Position numbers and translations under genes: made by a program. Of a stretch of DNA of 64,000 bases, positions 17,729 through 29,290 are shown piece by piece. Positions within the stretch are counted from its first letter, which is position 1, and every line of letters starts with the position of its first letter. The stretch is taken from positions 1 to 64,000 of the forward strand of contig JAOQAK010000054.1 of NCBI GenBank assembly GCA_025963635.1. Direction: 5' to 3'. The notes below the pieces were generated by a model. The model was not told where the DNA came from. It did no database searches and saw nothing but the letters and a program-made list of their open reading frames with translations. This DNA comes from Ferruginibacter sp. Its GTDB lineage: Bacteria > Bacteroidota > Bacteroidia > Chitinophagales > Chitinophagaceae.

Positions 17729-18416
17729 ATACACCTGCATCATCATTGAAGATGAGCCCCTTGCCCTGGAAAAAACAAAATCTTTTGTAAACAAAGTTCC
17801 CTTTTTAAGTTTAAGTGCAACTTTCGACAATGCATTAAATGGGCTGACTTACTTAAACAACAACAAAGTAGATGTACTTTTTTTAGACATCAATATGGAT
17901 GAATTATCCGGTATAGAATTACTGGAAAGTTCTAAGATAAACAGCCAGGTGATTATTACAACTGCGTACCAGGAATATGCATTAAAGGGCTACGAACTGC
18001 AGATAACAGACTATCTCTTAAAACCATTTACATTCAACCGTTTTTTACAGGCGGTCAATAAAGCACAGGAAAATTTAAGTCAGCGTTTTGTTGAAAAACA
18101 ACTGGATTTTATTTTCGTAAAAACAGAAAACCGGCTTGAAAAAATTATGATCAACGATATCCTGTACATAGAAGGTATGAGAGACTATTTGCGCATTCAT
18201 ACTTCCGGTAAAAAGATCATGACCTTGCAAGGTTTTAGCGAACTTGAACAACTAATTCCAGCCCACCTGGTATGCAGGGTACACAAATCGTATATGGTTG
18301 CAATCAATAAAATTGATTCCATCGAACGCAGCAGGATTAAAATTGCAGATCAGTTAATTCCCGTATCAGATACTTACAAGGAAGCCTTCCTTCAACTCAT
18401 CAACGGCAAGGCGTAA
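17721..18416 (+). CDS. LytTR family response regulator
   Basis: A 231-residue cytoplasmic response regulator. The receiver domain (1-120) has acidic pocket IIEDEP, phospho-acceptor D56 in VLFLDINMDE, and the Lys in DYLLKPF. The LytTR DNA-binding domain (about 133-229) begins FIFVKTENRLEKI and has LYIEGMRDYLRIHT and VCRVHKSYMVAI. It pairs with the overlapping sensor kinase. LytTR proteins bind two direct repeats about 21 bases apart. Just such a repeat of TTCGCAGA occurs at 18428 and 18449, directly after this gene and before the barrel gene, which is the likely target. Confidence 0.94.
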   Translation: MDKYTCIIIEDEPLALEKTKSFVNKVPFLSLSATFDNALNGLTYLNNNKVDVLFLDINMDELSGIELLESSKINSQVIITTAYQEYALKGYELQITDYLLKPFTFNRFLQAVNKAQENLSQRFVEKQLDFIFVKTENRLEKIMINDILYIEGMRDYLRIHTSGKKIMTLQGFSELEQLIPAHLVCRVHKSYMVAINKIDSIERSRIKIADQLIPVSDTYKEAFLQLINGKA

Positions 18417-18427
18417 CAGCCTAATAT

Positions 18428-18478
18428 TTCGCAGATTAAAATTCCTGGTTCGCAGACAAACTCCCCCGCTTTGCATAG
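18428..18478 (+). promoter_or_regulatory. LytTR site candidate, copy 2, with direct repeat
   Basis: TTCGCAGA occurs at 18428-18435 and again at 18449-18456, 21 bases apart (two helical turns), the spacing usual for LytTR-binding repeats. The second copy continues as TTCGCAGACAAA, then a C-rich stretch, then TTTGCATA, as at 16569-16598. A -7 box TACTTTTG (consensus TAnnTTTG) follows at 18507-18514, 39 bases before the start codon at 18553. This is the arrangement expected for an activator-dependent promoter. Confidence 0.6.
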
Positions 18479-18552
18479 CTGAATTGCACGCCCACACTCG
18501 TTCATATACTTTTGCTCCAGTTAAATAATTTAAAAAAAGTAAAAAAATTATC

Positions 18553-19203
18553 ATGAAGCAGAAATTACAAACAGGGCTCGTATTGGGTATGCTTTTCCTG
18601 GCAGCAAACACATTTGGCCAAGCCAAAACTTACCTGGACCTAATGGTGAATGTGGTAAACACCAACCTCAACTATGGTTCAGCCAACAGCGCACTGGCTG
18701 ATTATAAAAAATCGACCAATGGTATACAGGCAGGTGCATCCTTCCAGGCCGGTATTACATCCGGCTTTTCATTGGTTACCGAATTATATTATATGAGGAA
18801 AGGAGGCAAACTAAAAACCAACAACCCCACAACAACCGATGAATCAAGCCTTCGCTTAAATACATTGGAATTGCCGGTGCTGGCTCGTTTACATCTTGGT
18901 AAATTCTACATGAATGCAGGACCGTCTATCGCGTACAACCTTGGCGGGAAAAACACAATGGGCAATATGTCAACTAAGCTCTCCTTTAGAAACTCAAGCG
19001 ACGGTGTGAAGCGTTTTGATGCAGGTATTCAGATGGGTGGAGGTATTGAGTTTCCTTTCAAACAAAAAAGGATTGCGCTGGATATAAGATACAGTTACGG
19101 TTTAACTAATCTATCCTATGATAGGGAAATACATAACAGGGCTGTGATGATCAGTGTTCATTTTTCAAAGGCATGGATAACAAATCCACTCGGAAGAAAA
19201 TAA
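18553..19203 (+). CDS. Outer-membrane beta-barrel protein (PorT-like)
   Basis: A 216-residue protein with signal peptide (ending AANTFGQ) and alternating amphipathic strands ending in a C-terminal beta-strand (VMISVHFSKAW then a short tail). GIQAGASFQAGITSGFSLVTE, LPVLARLHLGKFYMNAGPS and GGGIEFPFKQKRIALDIRYSYG match the small barrel proteins (OMP_b-brl_2) common in Bacteroidota. Its role is unknown; such proteins sit in the outer membrane. The gene follows the LytTR regulator after 136 bases and shares its promoter motif, so it is probably an output of that system. The C-terminal tail after the last strand (ITNPLGRK) is unusual for a barrel. Confidence 0.8.
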   Translation: MKQKLQTGLVLGMLFLAANTFGQAKTYLDLMVNVVNTNLNYGSANSALADYKKSTNGIQAGASFQAGITSGFSLVTELYYMRKGGKLKTNNPTTTDESSLRLNTLELPVLARLHLGKFYMNAGPSIAYNLGGKNTMGNMSTKLSFRNSSDGVKRFDAGIQMGGGIEFPFKQKRIALDIRYSYGLTNLSYDREIHNRAVMISVHFSKAWITNPLGRK

Positions 19204-19258
19204 GAACATTCATCATTATCTCATAAAAAATAGCTGATCAATTTTAAAAAATAATAAG

Positions 19259-19660
19259 ATGACTGAATTAAAAGAACTACGCAAAGAAAAAATTATTTAC
19301 CGGGCAGGCATCATATTCTTGTCAACATGGTTTGCCGCCAGCGGCTTTATGGAAGTCACTAAAAATCCACTGGTTTGGCACAGAACGATATTGATGGGCT
19401 ATCCACCTTATTTCATTACTACTTTAGGTATTGCAAAACTCGCTGGGGTAATTGTATTATTAGTTCCAAACAAATTACATTGGTTAAAGGAATGGGTCTT
19501 CGCAGCATTCTTCTTCGATGTCATTTTCGCGTTTATATCCGGTTATTCCTTCGGTGGTATTTCCGGACTTGTAACGCCTGTTGCCGCTTTTATTTTCATT
19601 CTGATAACCTATATCATGTTTCGTAAAATTAATCCTGCACTGAGGGTGTCATTTATTTAG
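19259..19660 (+). CDS. DoxX-like membrane protein
   Basis: A 133-residue protein with four hydrophobic segments (about 14-30, 48-66, 74-93, 101-121). IYRAGIIFLSTWFAASGFMEV, then MGYPPYFITTLGIAKLAGVIVLLVP matches the DoxX-like family, small inner-membrane proteins of mostly unknown function. It is on the same strand, 55 bases after the barrel gene, and could be co-transcribed. No catalytic residues can be pointed to. Confidence 0.8.
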   Translation: MTELKELRKEKIIYRAGIIFLSTWFAASGFMEVTKNPLVWHRTILMGYPPYFITTLGIAKLAGVIVLLVPNKLHWLKEWVFAAFFFDVIFAFISGYSFGGISGLVTPVAAFIFILITYIMFRKINPALRVSFI

Positions 19661-19745
19661 TAATCATTCCCGACCAAACCGGGCAGGTGATTTCAAAGCC
19701 CTGGCTCAAGAATAAAACATAAGACCATCCCTTAAAAAATAGAAA

Positions 19746-20468
19746 ATGAATACATATCAAAATGTTGCGATCGTCACGGAGATATCAACGGCAAAACGTC
19801 CGATGACCTCACTGCGCAAGAGGTCGCTGGTTGCGGGCGTACTGTACTTGCTCACCTTTGTATCGATCCCCACCCTTGCGCTCTACGTTCCGGTGCATAG
19901 TACGAACTACATTACCGGGCCTGGCCCGGACACTGTTGTCATCATCGGCGGCATCCTTGAGATCATTGTCGCCCTCGCGGGTATTGGCACAGCCGTAGTC
20001 TTATTCCCGGTGCTCAGGAAGCAGAATGAAAGTGCATCGCTGGGCCTGGTTGCCGCTCGTATCCTGGAATCGGGTACCATCTTTGTTGGCGTAGCCTTCC
20101 TGTTGTCGATCGTTACTTTGCGACAATCCGGATCCGGTGCAGATGCGTTGGTCACCAGCCATGCACTTGTCGCCCTGTACGACCGCATCTTCTTACTCGG
20201 ACAAAGTTTCATGCCGGCTATATGCGACTTATTGCTTGGATTTATGTTGTACCGGTCACGACTGGTGCCCCGTAGCCTTTCACTGATTGGAATTGTTGGA
20301 GCGGTGCCGTTGCTGGCAGGTTATATCGCCATGCTTTTTGGCATCATAGGACAGCATTCACCTTTAGCAGGATTATCTGCATTACTAGTCGCACTATTTG
20401 AATTTTCGTTGGGCACCTGGCTCGTCGTCAAAGGCTTTAAACCCTCACCGGTTACAAGCGCCTCGTGA
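19746..20468 (+). CDS. DUF4386 family membrane protein
   Basis: A 240-residue protein with six or so hydrophobic segments. SLRKRSLVAGVLYLLTFVSI near the N-terminus, VVIIGGILEIIVALAGIGTA, and FMPAICDLLLGFMLYRSRLVPR are typical of DUF4386 membrane proteins, whose function is unknown. A second ATG at about 19803 (MTSLRKRS) starts nearer the first membrane segment and may be the true start; the first ATG is at 19746. Base use is visibly richer in G and C than the flanking genes (many GGC, GTC and CTC codons), which suggests recent arrival from another lineage. Confidence 0.8.
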   Translation: MNTYQNVAIVTEISTAKRPMTSLRKRSLVAGVLYLLTFVSIPTLALYVPVHSTNYITGPGPDTVVIIGGILEIIVALAGIGTAVVLFPVLRKQNESASLGLVAARILESGTIFVGVAFLLSIVTLRQSGSGADALVTSHALVALYDRIFLLGQSFMPAICDLLLGFMLYRSRLVPRSLSLIGIVGAVPLLAGYIAMLFGIIGQHSPLAGLSALLVALFEFSLGTWLVVKGFKPSPVTSAS

Positions 20469-20482
20469 AATAATTCGATTCA

Positions 20483-21049
20483 TTATGCCGGATGCCAACC
20501 TCTCCGCTCATCCCACTCCCTTTTCAACATGGCATATTGAAATTCGCTTCCCCACTTGCCTTTGAAAAATACATTTTCGATAAAATGCCCTTCCTGCCTG
20601 AAGCCGGTACTTTTTAACAGGTTCAACGAAGCCAGGTTTTCAGCATCGACAATTTCGACAACACGATGAACTCCCTTTTTGTCAAACAGAAAAGACAGTA
20701 TGCTTAGCAAAGCCTCTTTTGCGAAACCTTTTTTTTGTTCCAGGTGTGAAATCGTAATACCAATTTCGGAAACCCTGGTGTCGAATTGATCTAATTTAAT
20801 AGCACAATCTCCAATAAGCTTTCCCGTCGCTTTATTTTCAATAGCATACTGCACCCATTCTCCTGCCCTTCCGAATTGCTTTGTTGAATTGTCTTTAATA
20901 AATGTTTCAGCTTCTTCCATTGTCATTACGTCAAAACCCTGGTATTTGGTTACCTCTGGATTAGAACGATAACTGTGAAAATCGGCCAGGTCACTTAAAG
21001 CAAGATGCCGGATGTTAAGTCTTTTGGTTTCTATGCTTAAGAGTTCCAT
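20483..21049 (-). CDS. GNAT acetyltransferase (RimJ/RimL-type)
   Basis: A 188-residue cytoplasmic protein. ETKRLNIRHLALSDLADFHSYRSNPEV at the N-terminus and SEIGITISHLEQKKGFAKEAL, with the acetyl-CoA loop QKKGFAKEA near residue 105, are typical of the RimJ/RimL group. These acetylate protein N-termini, ribosomal proteins or small molecules such as some antibiotics. VHRVVEIVDAENLASLNLLKSTGF is the usual end block. The target cannot be told. The gene converges with the DUF4386 gene (14 bases between stops). Confidence 0.88.
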   Translation of the reverse strand: MELLSIETKRLNIRHLALSDLADFHSYRSNPEVTKYQGFDVMTMEEAETFIKDNSTKQFGRAGEWVQYAIENKATGKLIGDCAIKLDQFDTRVSEIGITISHLEQKKGFAKEALLSILSFLFDKKGVHRVVEIVDAENLASLNLLKSTGFRQEGHFIENVFFKGKWGSEFQYAMLKREWDERRGWHPA

Positions 21050-21290
21050 TGTGTGAATTTTGATTGCCTTTCAATATCATCGTTGTGTAAGCGCTGGTGC
21101 CAATATCAAGTTAATAAATTCAACCGGGTTTTCCGATTGCTCCTGGTTTTGTTCCTTAATGAGCAGCTTTGATGGCCAAAATTATTTGCCACGGCAAAAA
21201 GATTTCAGGACATGTGATCGATAAATTCGTTCATCCTTTATTGAGGAGAAACATTGAAAGTGAGCATTGCCAAAGAGCTGATGTCAACTT
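21050..21290. other. Intergenic region, nothing recognised
   Basis: I see no gene, repeat or hairpin of note in these 240 bases, which hold the 3' flank of the SDR gene and the promoter of the acetyltransferase on -. Confidence 0.3.
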
Positions 21291-21887
21291 TTAATATGGT
21301 TTTATCACCTGCCCGGTATTGGCACCGAATACCGCCTTACGAAAACCAAATTCAAGCTGTTGCATGGTAACGGGAATATCTCCCGGAAAATAGGGGAAGT
21401 ATTGAGGAGACTCTTCAATAACCGTAGGGCTCACCGCATTGATGCGGATTCCATTTTCCAATTCGATGGCTGCTGCTCTCACGAAAGCTTCCACCGCTCC
21501 ATTGGCTGCAGAAGCATTGGCAAAATTCGTTTGCGGATCGTGCGTTAGAGCGCCGGTGATCAACGAAAAAGAACCTTTAGGATTGATATAGTGTTGCCCA
21601 ATTAATACGAGGTTGATCTGGCCCATCATCTTACCATCAATACCTTTTCTGAATTCCTTATCCGTCATTTTTTTCCAGGGACCTACATAAGTTGGACCTG
21701 CTGTGCTTATTAGTGCATCAAACGCACCCACCTGCTTGTACATATTTTCAATGGATTCTGTAGAGGTAATATCTACCTGGATATCCCCTCCTTTGGAAGC
21801 TGCTTTTACAACCTCATTTTCCTTTTCAAATGCCCTTGCCAGGTATTTTCCCATGGTGCCTGTTGCACCTACGATGATAATTTTCAT
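21291..21887 (-). CDS. Short-chain dehydrogenase (short SDR)
   Basis: About 198 residues. The start MKIIIVGATGTMGKYL at 21887 puts the NAD(P)-binding GATGTMG motif at residues 7-13; an earlier in-frame ATG at 21929 adds 14 residues without sense. STAGPTYVGPW follows the nucleotide-binding half, and FANASAANGAVEAFVRAAAIEL stands where the usual YxxxK helix would be, with no Tyr or Lys of that motif visible. Small SDRs of this type are common and often have no known substrate. It lies 86 bases after an AraC regulator on the same strand, which may control it. Confidence 0.82.
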   Translation of the reverse strand: MKIIIVGATGTMGKYLARAFEKENEVVKAASKGGDIQVDITSTESIENMYKQVGAFDALISTAGPTYVGPWKKMTDKEFRKGIDGKMMGQINLVLIGQHYINPKGSFSLITGALTHDPQTNFANASAANGAVEAFVRAAAIELENGIRINAVSPTVIEESPQYFPYFPGDIPVTMQQLEFGFRKAVFGANTGQVIKPY

Positions 21888-21973
21888 TTTTGTAAATTTT
21901 AATATTTGTTTACGCAAAAGTAATTTCACCGGCAGGTGATGGATAGGACAATAATGCAGTTGTACGGCACTTA

Positions 21974-22834
21974 TCAGGGTTTCTGCCTGAATGCTTCGGG
22001 TGAATACCCGGTTTGCTTTCTGAAGAACCTGATAAAATATGAAACGTCTTCGTAACCTAGTTGGTCGGCGATGGCTTTAATCTGAGTGGGAGTAGCCAGC
22101 AGGTTCCTTTTCGCTTCCAGGATGATATGCTCGTTTATTAATTCTGAAGCCGTCTTCCCAACGGTCGCTTTGGTGATTTCATTCAATTGGTATGGTGAAA
22201 GATTCATTAAGTCACTGTATTGGGTTACTTGCTTATGGGTAGTAATGTGATTCTCCAACAATGCTAAAAATTCTTCAAGGCGCTCCTGAGCATATGAACT
22301 GACATTTGTTGACGGGCCTTGGGGATTAGGGCTTTGCCGTATAAACTCAATGAAGAAAATATCCATGTGGGCCTTAATCACATCCAAAAACCCTTCTTCC
22401 CTTGCAGTGTACTCCTGTAAAATATCGGTTAATATCGCATACAATTTTTCAAACCTTTTTATCTCCAGCTCGCAAAAGTTTTTATTGCTTGCCTTTCGCA
22501 ACCGCTGAGCAGATGCCTTGTCTTTGGGATGGTAAAATTCAGTATTAAACTCCAGGATGTAGCCCCTGGCATCCGCCTTCAATTGGAACTGATGTACCTG
22601 GCCGGGGCGCATAACGAAAACGGAATGGTCAAAAACATTATAGCTGGTAAAGTCTATTTCATGCGTGCCCTGTCCCTTTTGCAGGGCAATAATAAAAAAG
22701 AAATCGTGCCTGTGCAGTTCATGAAACAAGTCCTCCCTGTCAAGCAAATCCTCCACTTTGCGAATCGTAAAACGCTCCGGAACTACCCGCTCATTAGGAG
22801 CAGCACTGATCTGTCTTATGGGAATTTTCTTCAT
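21974..22834 (-). CDS. AraC family transcriptional regulator
   Basis: A 286-residue regulator. The N-terminal cupin-like ligand domain (about 30-125) includes LFHELHRHDFFFIIALQKGQGTHEIDF and FVMRPGQVHQF. The C-terminal double helix-turn-helix domain (about 185-284) has MNLSPYQLNEITKATVGKTASELI and the second helix set IADQLGYEDVSYFIRFFRKQTGYSPEAFR. The order and length are normal for the family. By location it may regulate the SDR gene downstream, possibly with itself. The effector is unknown. Confidence 0.92.
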   Translation of the reverse strand: MKKIPIRQISAAPNERVVPERFTIRKVEDLLDREDLFHELHRHDFFFIIALQKGQGTHEIDFTSYNVFDHSVFVMRPGQVHQFQLKADARGYILEFNTEFYHPKDKASAQRLRKASNKNFCELEIKRFEKLYAILTDILQEYTAREEGFLDVIKAHMDIFFIEFIRQSPNPQGPSTNVSSYAQERLEEFLALLENHITTHKQVTQYSDLMNLSPYQLNEITKATVGKTASELINEHIILEAKRNLLATPTQIKAIADQLGYEDVSYFIRFFRKQTGYSPEAFRQKP

Positions 22835-23199
22835 GTTGATTAATCCAAAGCCATTTTAACCTCTACTACACTTTGCAAAACTATTCCAGCAACAGGTGCC
22901 CGTAGCGGGCTTCGGGCCTGTAATGGCACACCATGTTGTCAAACGCCATTATGGTAAATATAGTTTATAGCCAGCAAACTGTATTACATTCGAAGCGATC
23001 TGTGATATAGCTTCAGTAGCATCCAGGAAGGTTACAGGGTTTAGTGAATGTATCAGTAGAAGCAGGTGTATATACCGGCTCCAGGTTATATTGATACAGT
23101 TATAATCTGCTGTAAAAAGGCCGGATTTTATTGTTTGACAAATAAATTGACATGATGATATAAAGCATCGCAGTACTAAATCTGTCAATTTATTAACCA
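22835..23199. other. Intergenic region, nothing convincing
   Basis: A 365-base gap between two genes on -. The open frame on - at 22949-23203 has no family resemblance and low-complexity hydrophobic content, so I do not call it. No strong terminator is seen. Confidence 0.3.
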
Positions 23200-24660
23200 T
23201 CACTCACACAATGCATTTATCATTCCTTTGAAAATAAATCCATGAAAAGGAAGAACAGCAAGCCAATATAAACGCCCCTTTAATCCAAGTGGACGGAAAG
23301 TAGCCGTTTGTTCAAGTTCATTTTTTTCATTGATAAAAAATTCAAGCCATGCTTCTCCCGGCAATTTCATTTCTGCGTATAAGAGCAATCTCCGGTCTTC
23401 CTTGCTTGCTACCAGCACCCTCCAGAAATCAAGCGACTCTCCCGGGTATAACTGGGTTGGACTTCTCCGCCCACGGCGTAAACCTACTCCACCAACCATT
23501 TTGTCGAGCAGGCCTCTTGTTGTCCAAAGCCATCCGCCGTAATACCAACCATTGTCACCACCAATGCGCCATATTCTATCAAGTGTTTTTTGCACATCTT
23601 TTACCTTGCGTTTTCGTATGTCCTTAAAGGTTCCTTCCTTTGGCACCTGCAAATGCACTGTCAAACCTTTGTATAAAATATTACTTGTCGTCGCATCTTT
23701 CCAACTGGATAGCACCTGGTCATTCTCAATTTTCACAAATGCGAGTTCAATAGCTTTTTCATAAGGAGTGGGAGTTATGTGCAGGATTTCGCCAAGATCA
23801 TTTTGGTTTCCAATTACTTCAACTTTCATGCTATCCACCAGGTTTTTAGCAAGTTGATAACTGGTGGAGGTAACAAAGTATAACCAATAGGATGATAGCC
23901 GTGGAGTCAAAACGGGTAACACTAGTATCTTTCTTTTAAGTCCTCTTACAGTAGCAAACTTTAATAATAATTCTTTATAAGTAAATATTTCACCACCACT
24001 TATATCAAAACTATTGTTTAATGCCAGCGGTAACAAAATCACCCCCTTTAAATACGCCACAACGTCTCTTATTGCAATGGGTTGCGTTTTGGTGTTAAGC
24101 CATTTAGGCGTTATCATTACAGGCAATTTCTCCACCAGGTCGCGTATTATCTCAAAAGAAGCGCTTCCCGAACCGACAATTATTCCTGCCCTTAATGCGG
24201 TGAAAGAATAACCGCCTGTTTTTAAAATATTCTCCACTTGAAGTCTTGAGTGAAGATGTTTAGACAAATGACTTTGATTTGCAATGCCGGTGAGATAGAT
24301 CACCTGCTGTACATTCGTTTGCAACATCCTACGCTTAAAGTTTTCAGCGGATGCAGCTTCCATTTTTTCAAAATTACCATCGCTTGTACTCATCGAATGA
24401 ACAAGGTAATAGGCTATATCAATTCCTTCAGGAATGTTTTGTAATGTTTCTTCCCGCAAAAGATCAACTTCAATCACGGAGATATCGGGATTCTGAAACC
24501 TTTGAAGGTCGAAGCGTCCCTTATCTCTCACGCAGCAATACACAGAGTGATTCGCGGACAGCAATTCTGGAAGCAGTCGTTGAGCAATATAACCGGTTGC
24601 ACCAGTAAGTAGAATTTTCAAATTGAAATGAATTTTGATTATCCAAAACGCATTTATCAA
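23200..24660 (-). CDS. NAD(P)-binding SDR protein with C-terminal DUF2867 domain
   Basis: A protein of about 475-486 residues. The N-terminal atypical SDR domain starts LKILLTGATGYIAQRLLPEL with the GATGYIA nucleotide motif, then VIEVDLLREETL, YYLVHSM and SFTALRAGIIVGSGSASFEI. The C-terminal part (about 320-480) with RIWRIGGDNGWYYGGWLWTTRGLLDKMVGG and LYPGESLDFWRVL is a DUF2867-type domain. The combination is known as a single family of predicted oxidoreductases with no assigned substrate. The first ATG is at 24660, but a TTG at about 24618 directly before KILLTG is an alternative start. It stands alone on -, upstream of katG, which diverges. Confidence 0.85.
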   Translation of the reverse strand: MINAFWIIKIHFNLKILLTGATGYIAQRLLPELLSANHSVYCCVRDKGRFDLQRFQNPDISVIEVDLLREETLQNIPEGIDIAYYLVHSMSTSDGNFEKMEAASAENFKRRMLQTNVQQVIYLTGIANQSHLSKHLHSRLQVENILKTGGYSFTALRAGIIVGSGSASFEIIRDLVEKLPVMITPKWLNTKTQPIAIRDVVAYLKGVILLPLALNNSFDISGGEIFTYKELLLKFATVRGLKRKILVLPVLTPRLSSYWLYFVTSTSYQLAKNLVDSMKVEVIGNQNDLGEILHITPTPYEKAIELAFVKIENDQVLSSWKDATTSNILYKGLTVHLQVPKEGTFKDIRKRKVKDVQKTLDRIWRIGGDNGWYYGGWLWTTRGLLDKMVGGVGLRRGRRSPTQLYPGESLDFWRVLVASKEDRRLLLYAEMKLPGEAWLEFFINEKNELEQTATFRPLGLKGRLYWLAVLPFHGFIFKGMINALCE

Positions 24661-27351
<2,691 letters not shown>

Positions 27352-27488
27352 TTGTAAATATGGCGCCCGTTGATTCTATCGCTCACCAATGATCGAAATA
27401 GATCACCTGGCCTCCTGAAAATAGATTACCGGGAAAGCCGCCCAATCACGTAGCCTGATTGGATTAGTCTTTAAAGATGGCTTTCATG

Positions 27489-27532
27489 GGCATCGCTCAC
27501 AATAGGATTACTGTTGTGGGCGGTGCCTTTTT
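27489..27532 (+). terminator. Rho-independent terminator after katG
   Basis: GGCATCGCTCACAA pairs with TTGTGGGCGGTGCC as a 14-pair stem with two G-U pairs on the + transcript, an 11-base loop, and a run of T directly after. It lies about 137 bases after the katG stop. Confidence 0.75.
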
Positions 27533-27909
27533 AAATACAAAAATAATACGAAAAATTGCTGTGGAATGCCAGACAGTAAGTCCTGCATTAACTGCAGATG
27601 CCGTACTAAACCAAGCAAGACCAAAAACCTGGCGCATACAATGATAAGGTAATAGCAGTAGGAGCATCTACCGGGGAATACAAGCAATAACTACTTTTTT
27701 GGAAGCATGTGTAATAAAATACCAAACAACGGTTAGTCAACAAGTATATAATCAATGATTCACAGAAGATTAAAGTTAAAGTAACACTTACAAATTTCAT
27801 TTTTGCCGCGTCACCCTGCAGGGATGCGGACCATCATACTCATCGACGCAGGAGAGATACCACCTGATCCGTCTGGGATAAAAAAGGCTAAGGAAACTCC
27901 AGAAAGAAA

Positions 27910-27954
27910 ATGAACCGGTAACTTTCAGTAGGTACTGAAATGTTCCAGGTTCAT
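27910..27954 (-). terminator. Long hairpin closing the glycan-utilisation operon
   Basis: On - the arms begin ATGAACCTGGAACATTTCAG and return as CTGAAAGTTACCGGTTCAT: about 20 pairs with few mismatches, a very short loop, and TTTTCTTTCT after it. It begins 17 bases beyond the stop of the last gene of the operon. It is terminator-like, though the T-run is interrupted by C; mRNA end protection is an alternative role. Confidence 0.55.
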
Positions 27955-27970
27955 CAGCATTTACGAAATT

Positions 27971-29269
27971 TTATTTCTTTACAAAAAATGGGAAGTTTGC
28001 GGTTGCTACTTTATTTTTCCCATCACTAATATACACAAACAAACGGTAAGCACCTTCTTTTGATGGAACAACAAAGGATATCTTGCTTTGATTGGTATTA
28101 CCAGCAACAGGGTTCTCTATAGCTTTCGGACGGGCTTCAAAATCGCCGCCGTCACTCAATTGTGTTGGTTCGGGAAGTATATCCCAACGATAAAAAAGAC
28201 GATCATTATCAGGATCAAATGCCCTAGCAACTGCATTATAATTATTACCAGGTTTTAAGTACAGATAATCGATTGGTTTTTGATTGTTCACCTGCAATGA
28301 GTAAATATGCGGCGCCTGGTTTTTGGGCCATGTACCGGACCATAAATATTGCATTACATCGGCTACTTCAGACTCCTCTCCCCTTTCTGTAAATATTCCA
28401 TACCATGTAGGTGTGCGCTCCTGCTTTTGTCCCCATAAGAACACATACGAACCCAAACACCTGTCTTTATCCTTCGCAATAGAATATTCGTACCGAATTT
28501 TGTAAACGGCAGCTTTTTCACTGCTGGTTTCTTCAATTGCCGATTTCCATGGCGTGGTTAAACTTTCCCAATGTCCTGTTGGCCCCCACTCGGTTACCAT
28601 GTAAGCACCGGTCCAGCCGGTGTTTCGAATATTTTGAGGCAAGCCTGCCAAATCTCCGTATGTATTAATAGATAAGAAATCCAGGTCAGGGCAACGTTCT
28701 TTTACATTGGTCACCAAATCTTTGTTGATTCCTGCAAACACTGTACAAACGGGATGGTTGGGATCCAGTTCGTGTATCATCTTCGCAATATCATTCACTG
28801 CATTCCAAACTTTTTGGTTTTTGTAACGGAGATTCAGTTCGTTTCCTATAGCCCATGCAAGTAATGCAGGATGGTTTCTGTACTTTAAAATTTCAGCACG
28901 CAAACGATCCAGTTGTTTTCTTACAACAACCGTATCGTCATAATCAAATCCATGTCTTTCTATTGCCACATCCAGCCCCATCAGCACGGTTAAGCCATAT
29001 TTTTGAGCTGAATCCAATACTTTTAGCCCGTTTCTGCTTCCCCATGTACGGATGGAGTTGCCGCCGTAAGCAGCAATGCGATCGGGAAATGTACTGCCCC
29101 CGGCACCTTTAACAAAATAAGGCTGCCCTGCACGTAAGAGTTGGAATTTCCCCTCTGCCGTTTTTGTTATTTCAACTTTTACAGGTGTTGAAGATGCATT
29201 GTTATACTGTGCATTGGTATTAGCTGTGCAAAAAATACCTGCCAATACTATGTAAAAAAATCGTTTCAT
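27971..29269 (-). CDS. GH2-like clan-A glycoside hydrolase, secreted
   Basis: A 432-residue protein with signal peptide (ending GIFCTANTNA). A TIM-barrel of the GH2/clan GH-A type spans about 30-310, with E144 in LLAWAIGNELN as probable acid/base and E227 in YMVTEWGPTG as probable nucleophile. GGNSIRTWGSRNGLKVLDSA and LDFLSINTYG are further clan blocks. It lacks the N-terminal sandwich domains of full GH2 enzymes and instead has a C-terminal Ig-like domain (about 325-430, APHIYSLQVN to TANFPFFVKK). The exact family is uncertain: endo-beta-glucanase-like families of clan A are as likely as GH2. It is the last gene of the operon, 21 bases after GH3. Confidence 0.8.
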   Translation of the reverse strand: MKRFFYIVLAGIFCTANTNAQYNNASSTPVKVEITKTAEGKFQLLRAGQPYFVKGAGGSTFPDRIAAYGGNSIRTWGSRNGLKVLDSAQKYGLTVLMGLDVAIERHGFDYDDTVVVRKQLDRLRAEILKYRNHPALLAWAIGNELNLRYKNQKVWNAVNDIAKMIHELDPNHPVCTVFAGINKDLVTNVKERCPDLDFLSINTYGDLAGLPQNIRNTGWTGAYMVTEWGPTGHWESLTTPWKSAIEETSSEKAAVYKIRYEYSIAKDKDRCLGSYVFLWGQKQERTPTWYGIFTERGEESEVADVMQYLWSGTWPKNQAPHIYSLQVNNQKPIDYLYLKPGNNYNAVARAFDPDNDRLFYRWDILPEPTQLSDGGDFEARPKAIENPVAGNTNQSKISFVVPSKEGAYRLFVYISDGKNKVATANFPFFVKK

Positions 29270-29290
29270 GTTGTTACTCAGTTTAAATAT

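Larger units (their letters stand above)
27352..27970. other. Convergent intergenic region between katG and the glycan locus
   Basis: There is no real gene in these 619 bases. They hold a + terminator (27489-27532) and the long hairpin at 27910-27954. On + at about 27637 a short stretch reads DKVIAVGASTGEYK, which recalls CheB methylesterases, but it is 15 residues long and unsupported. The - frame at 27606-27800 has no protein character. Confidence 0.4.

Noticed and set aside
27637-27690. DKVIAVGASTGEYK on +, like the start of a CheB methylesterase domain.
   Set aside because: Only 15 residues and no further CheB blocks in any frame.
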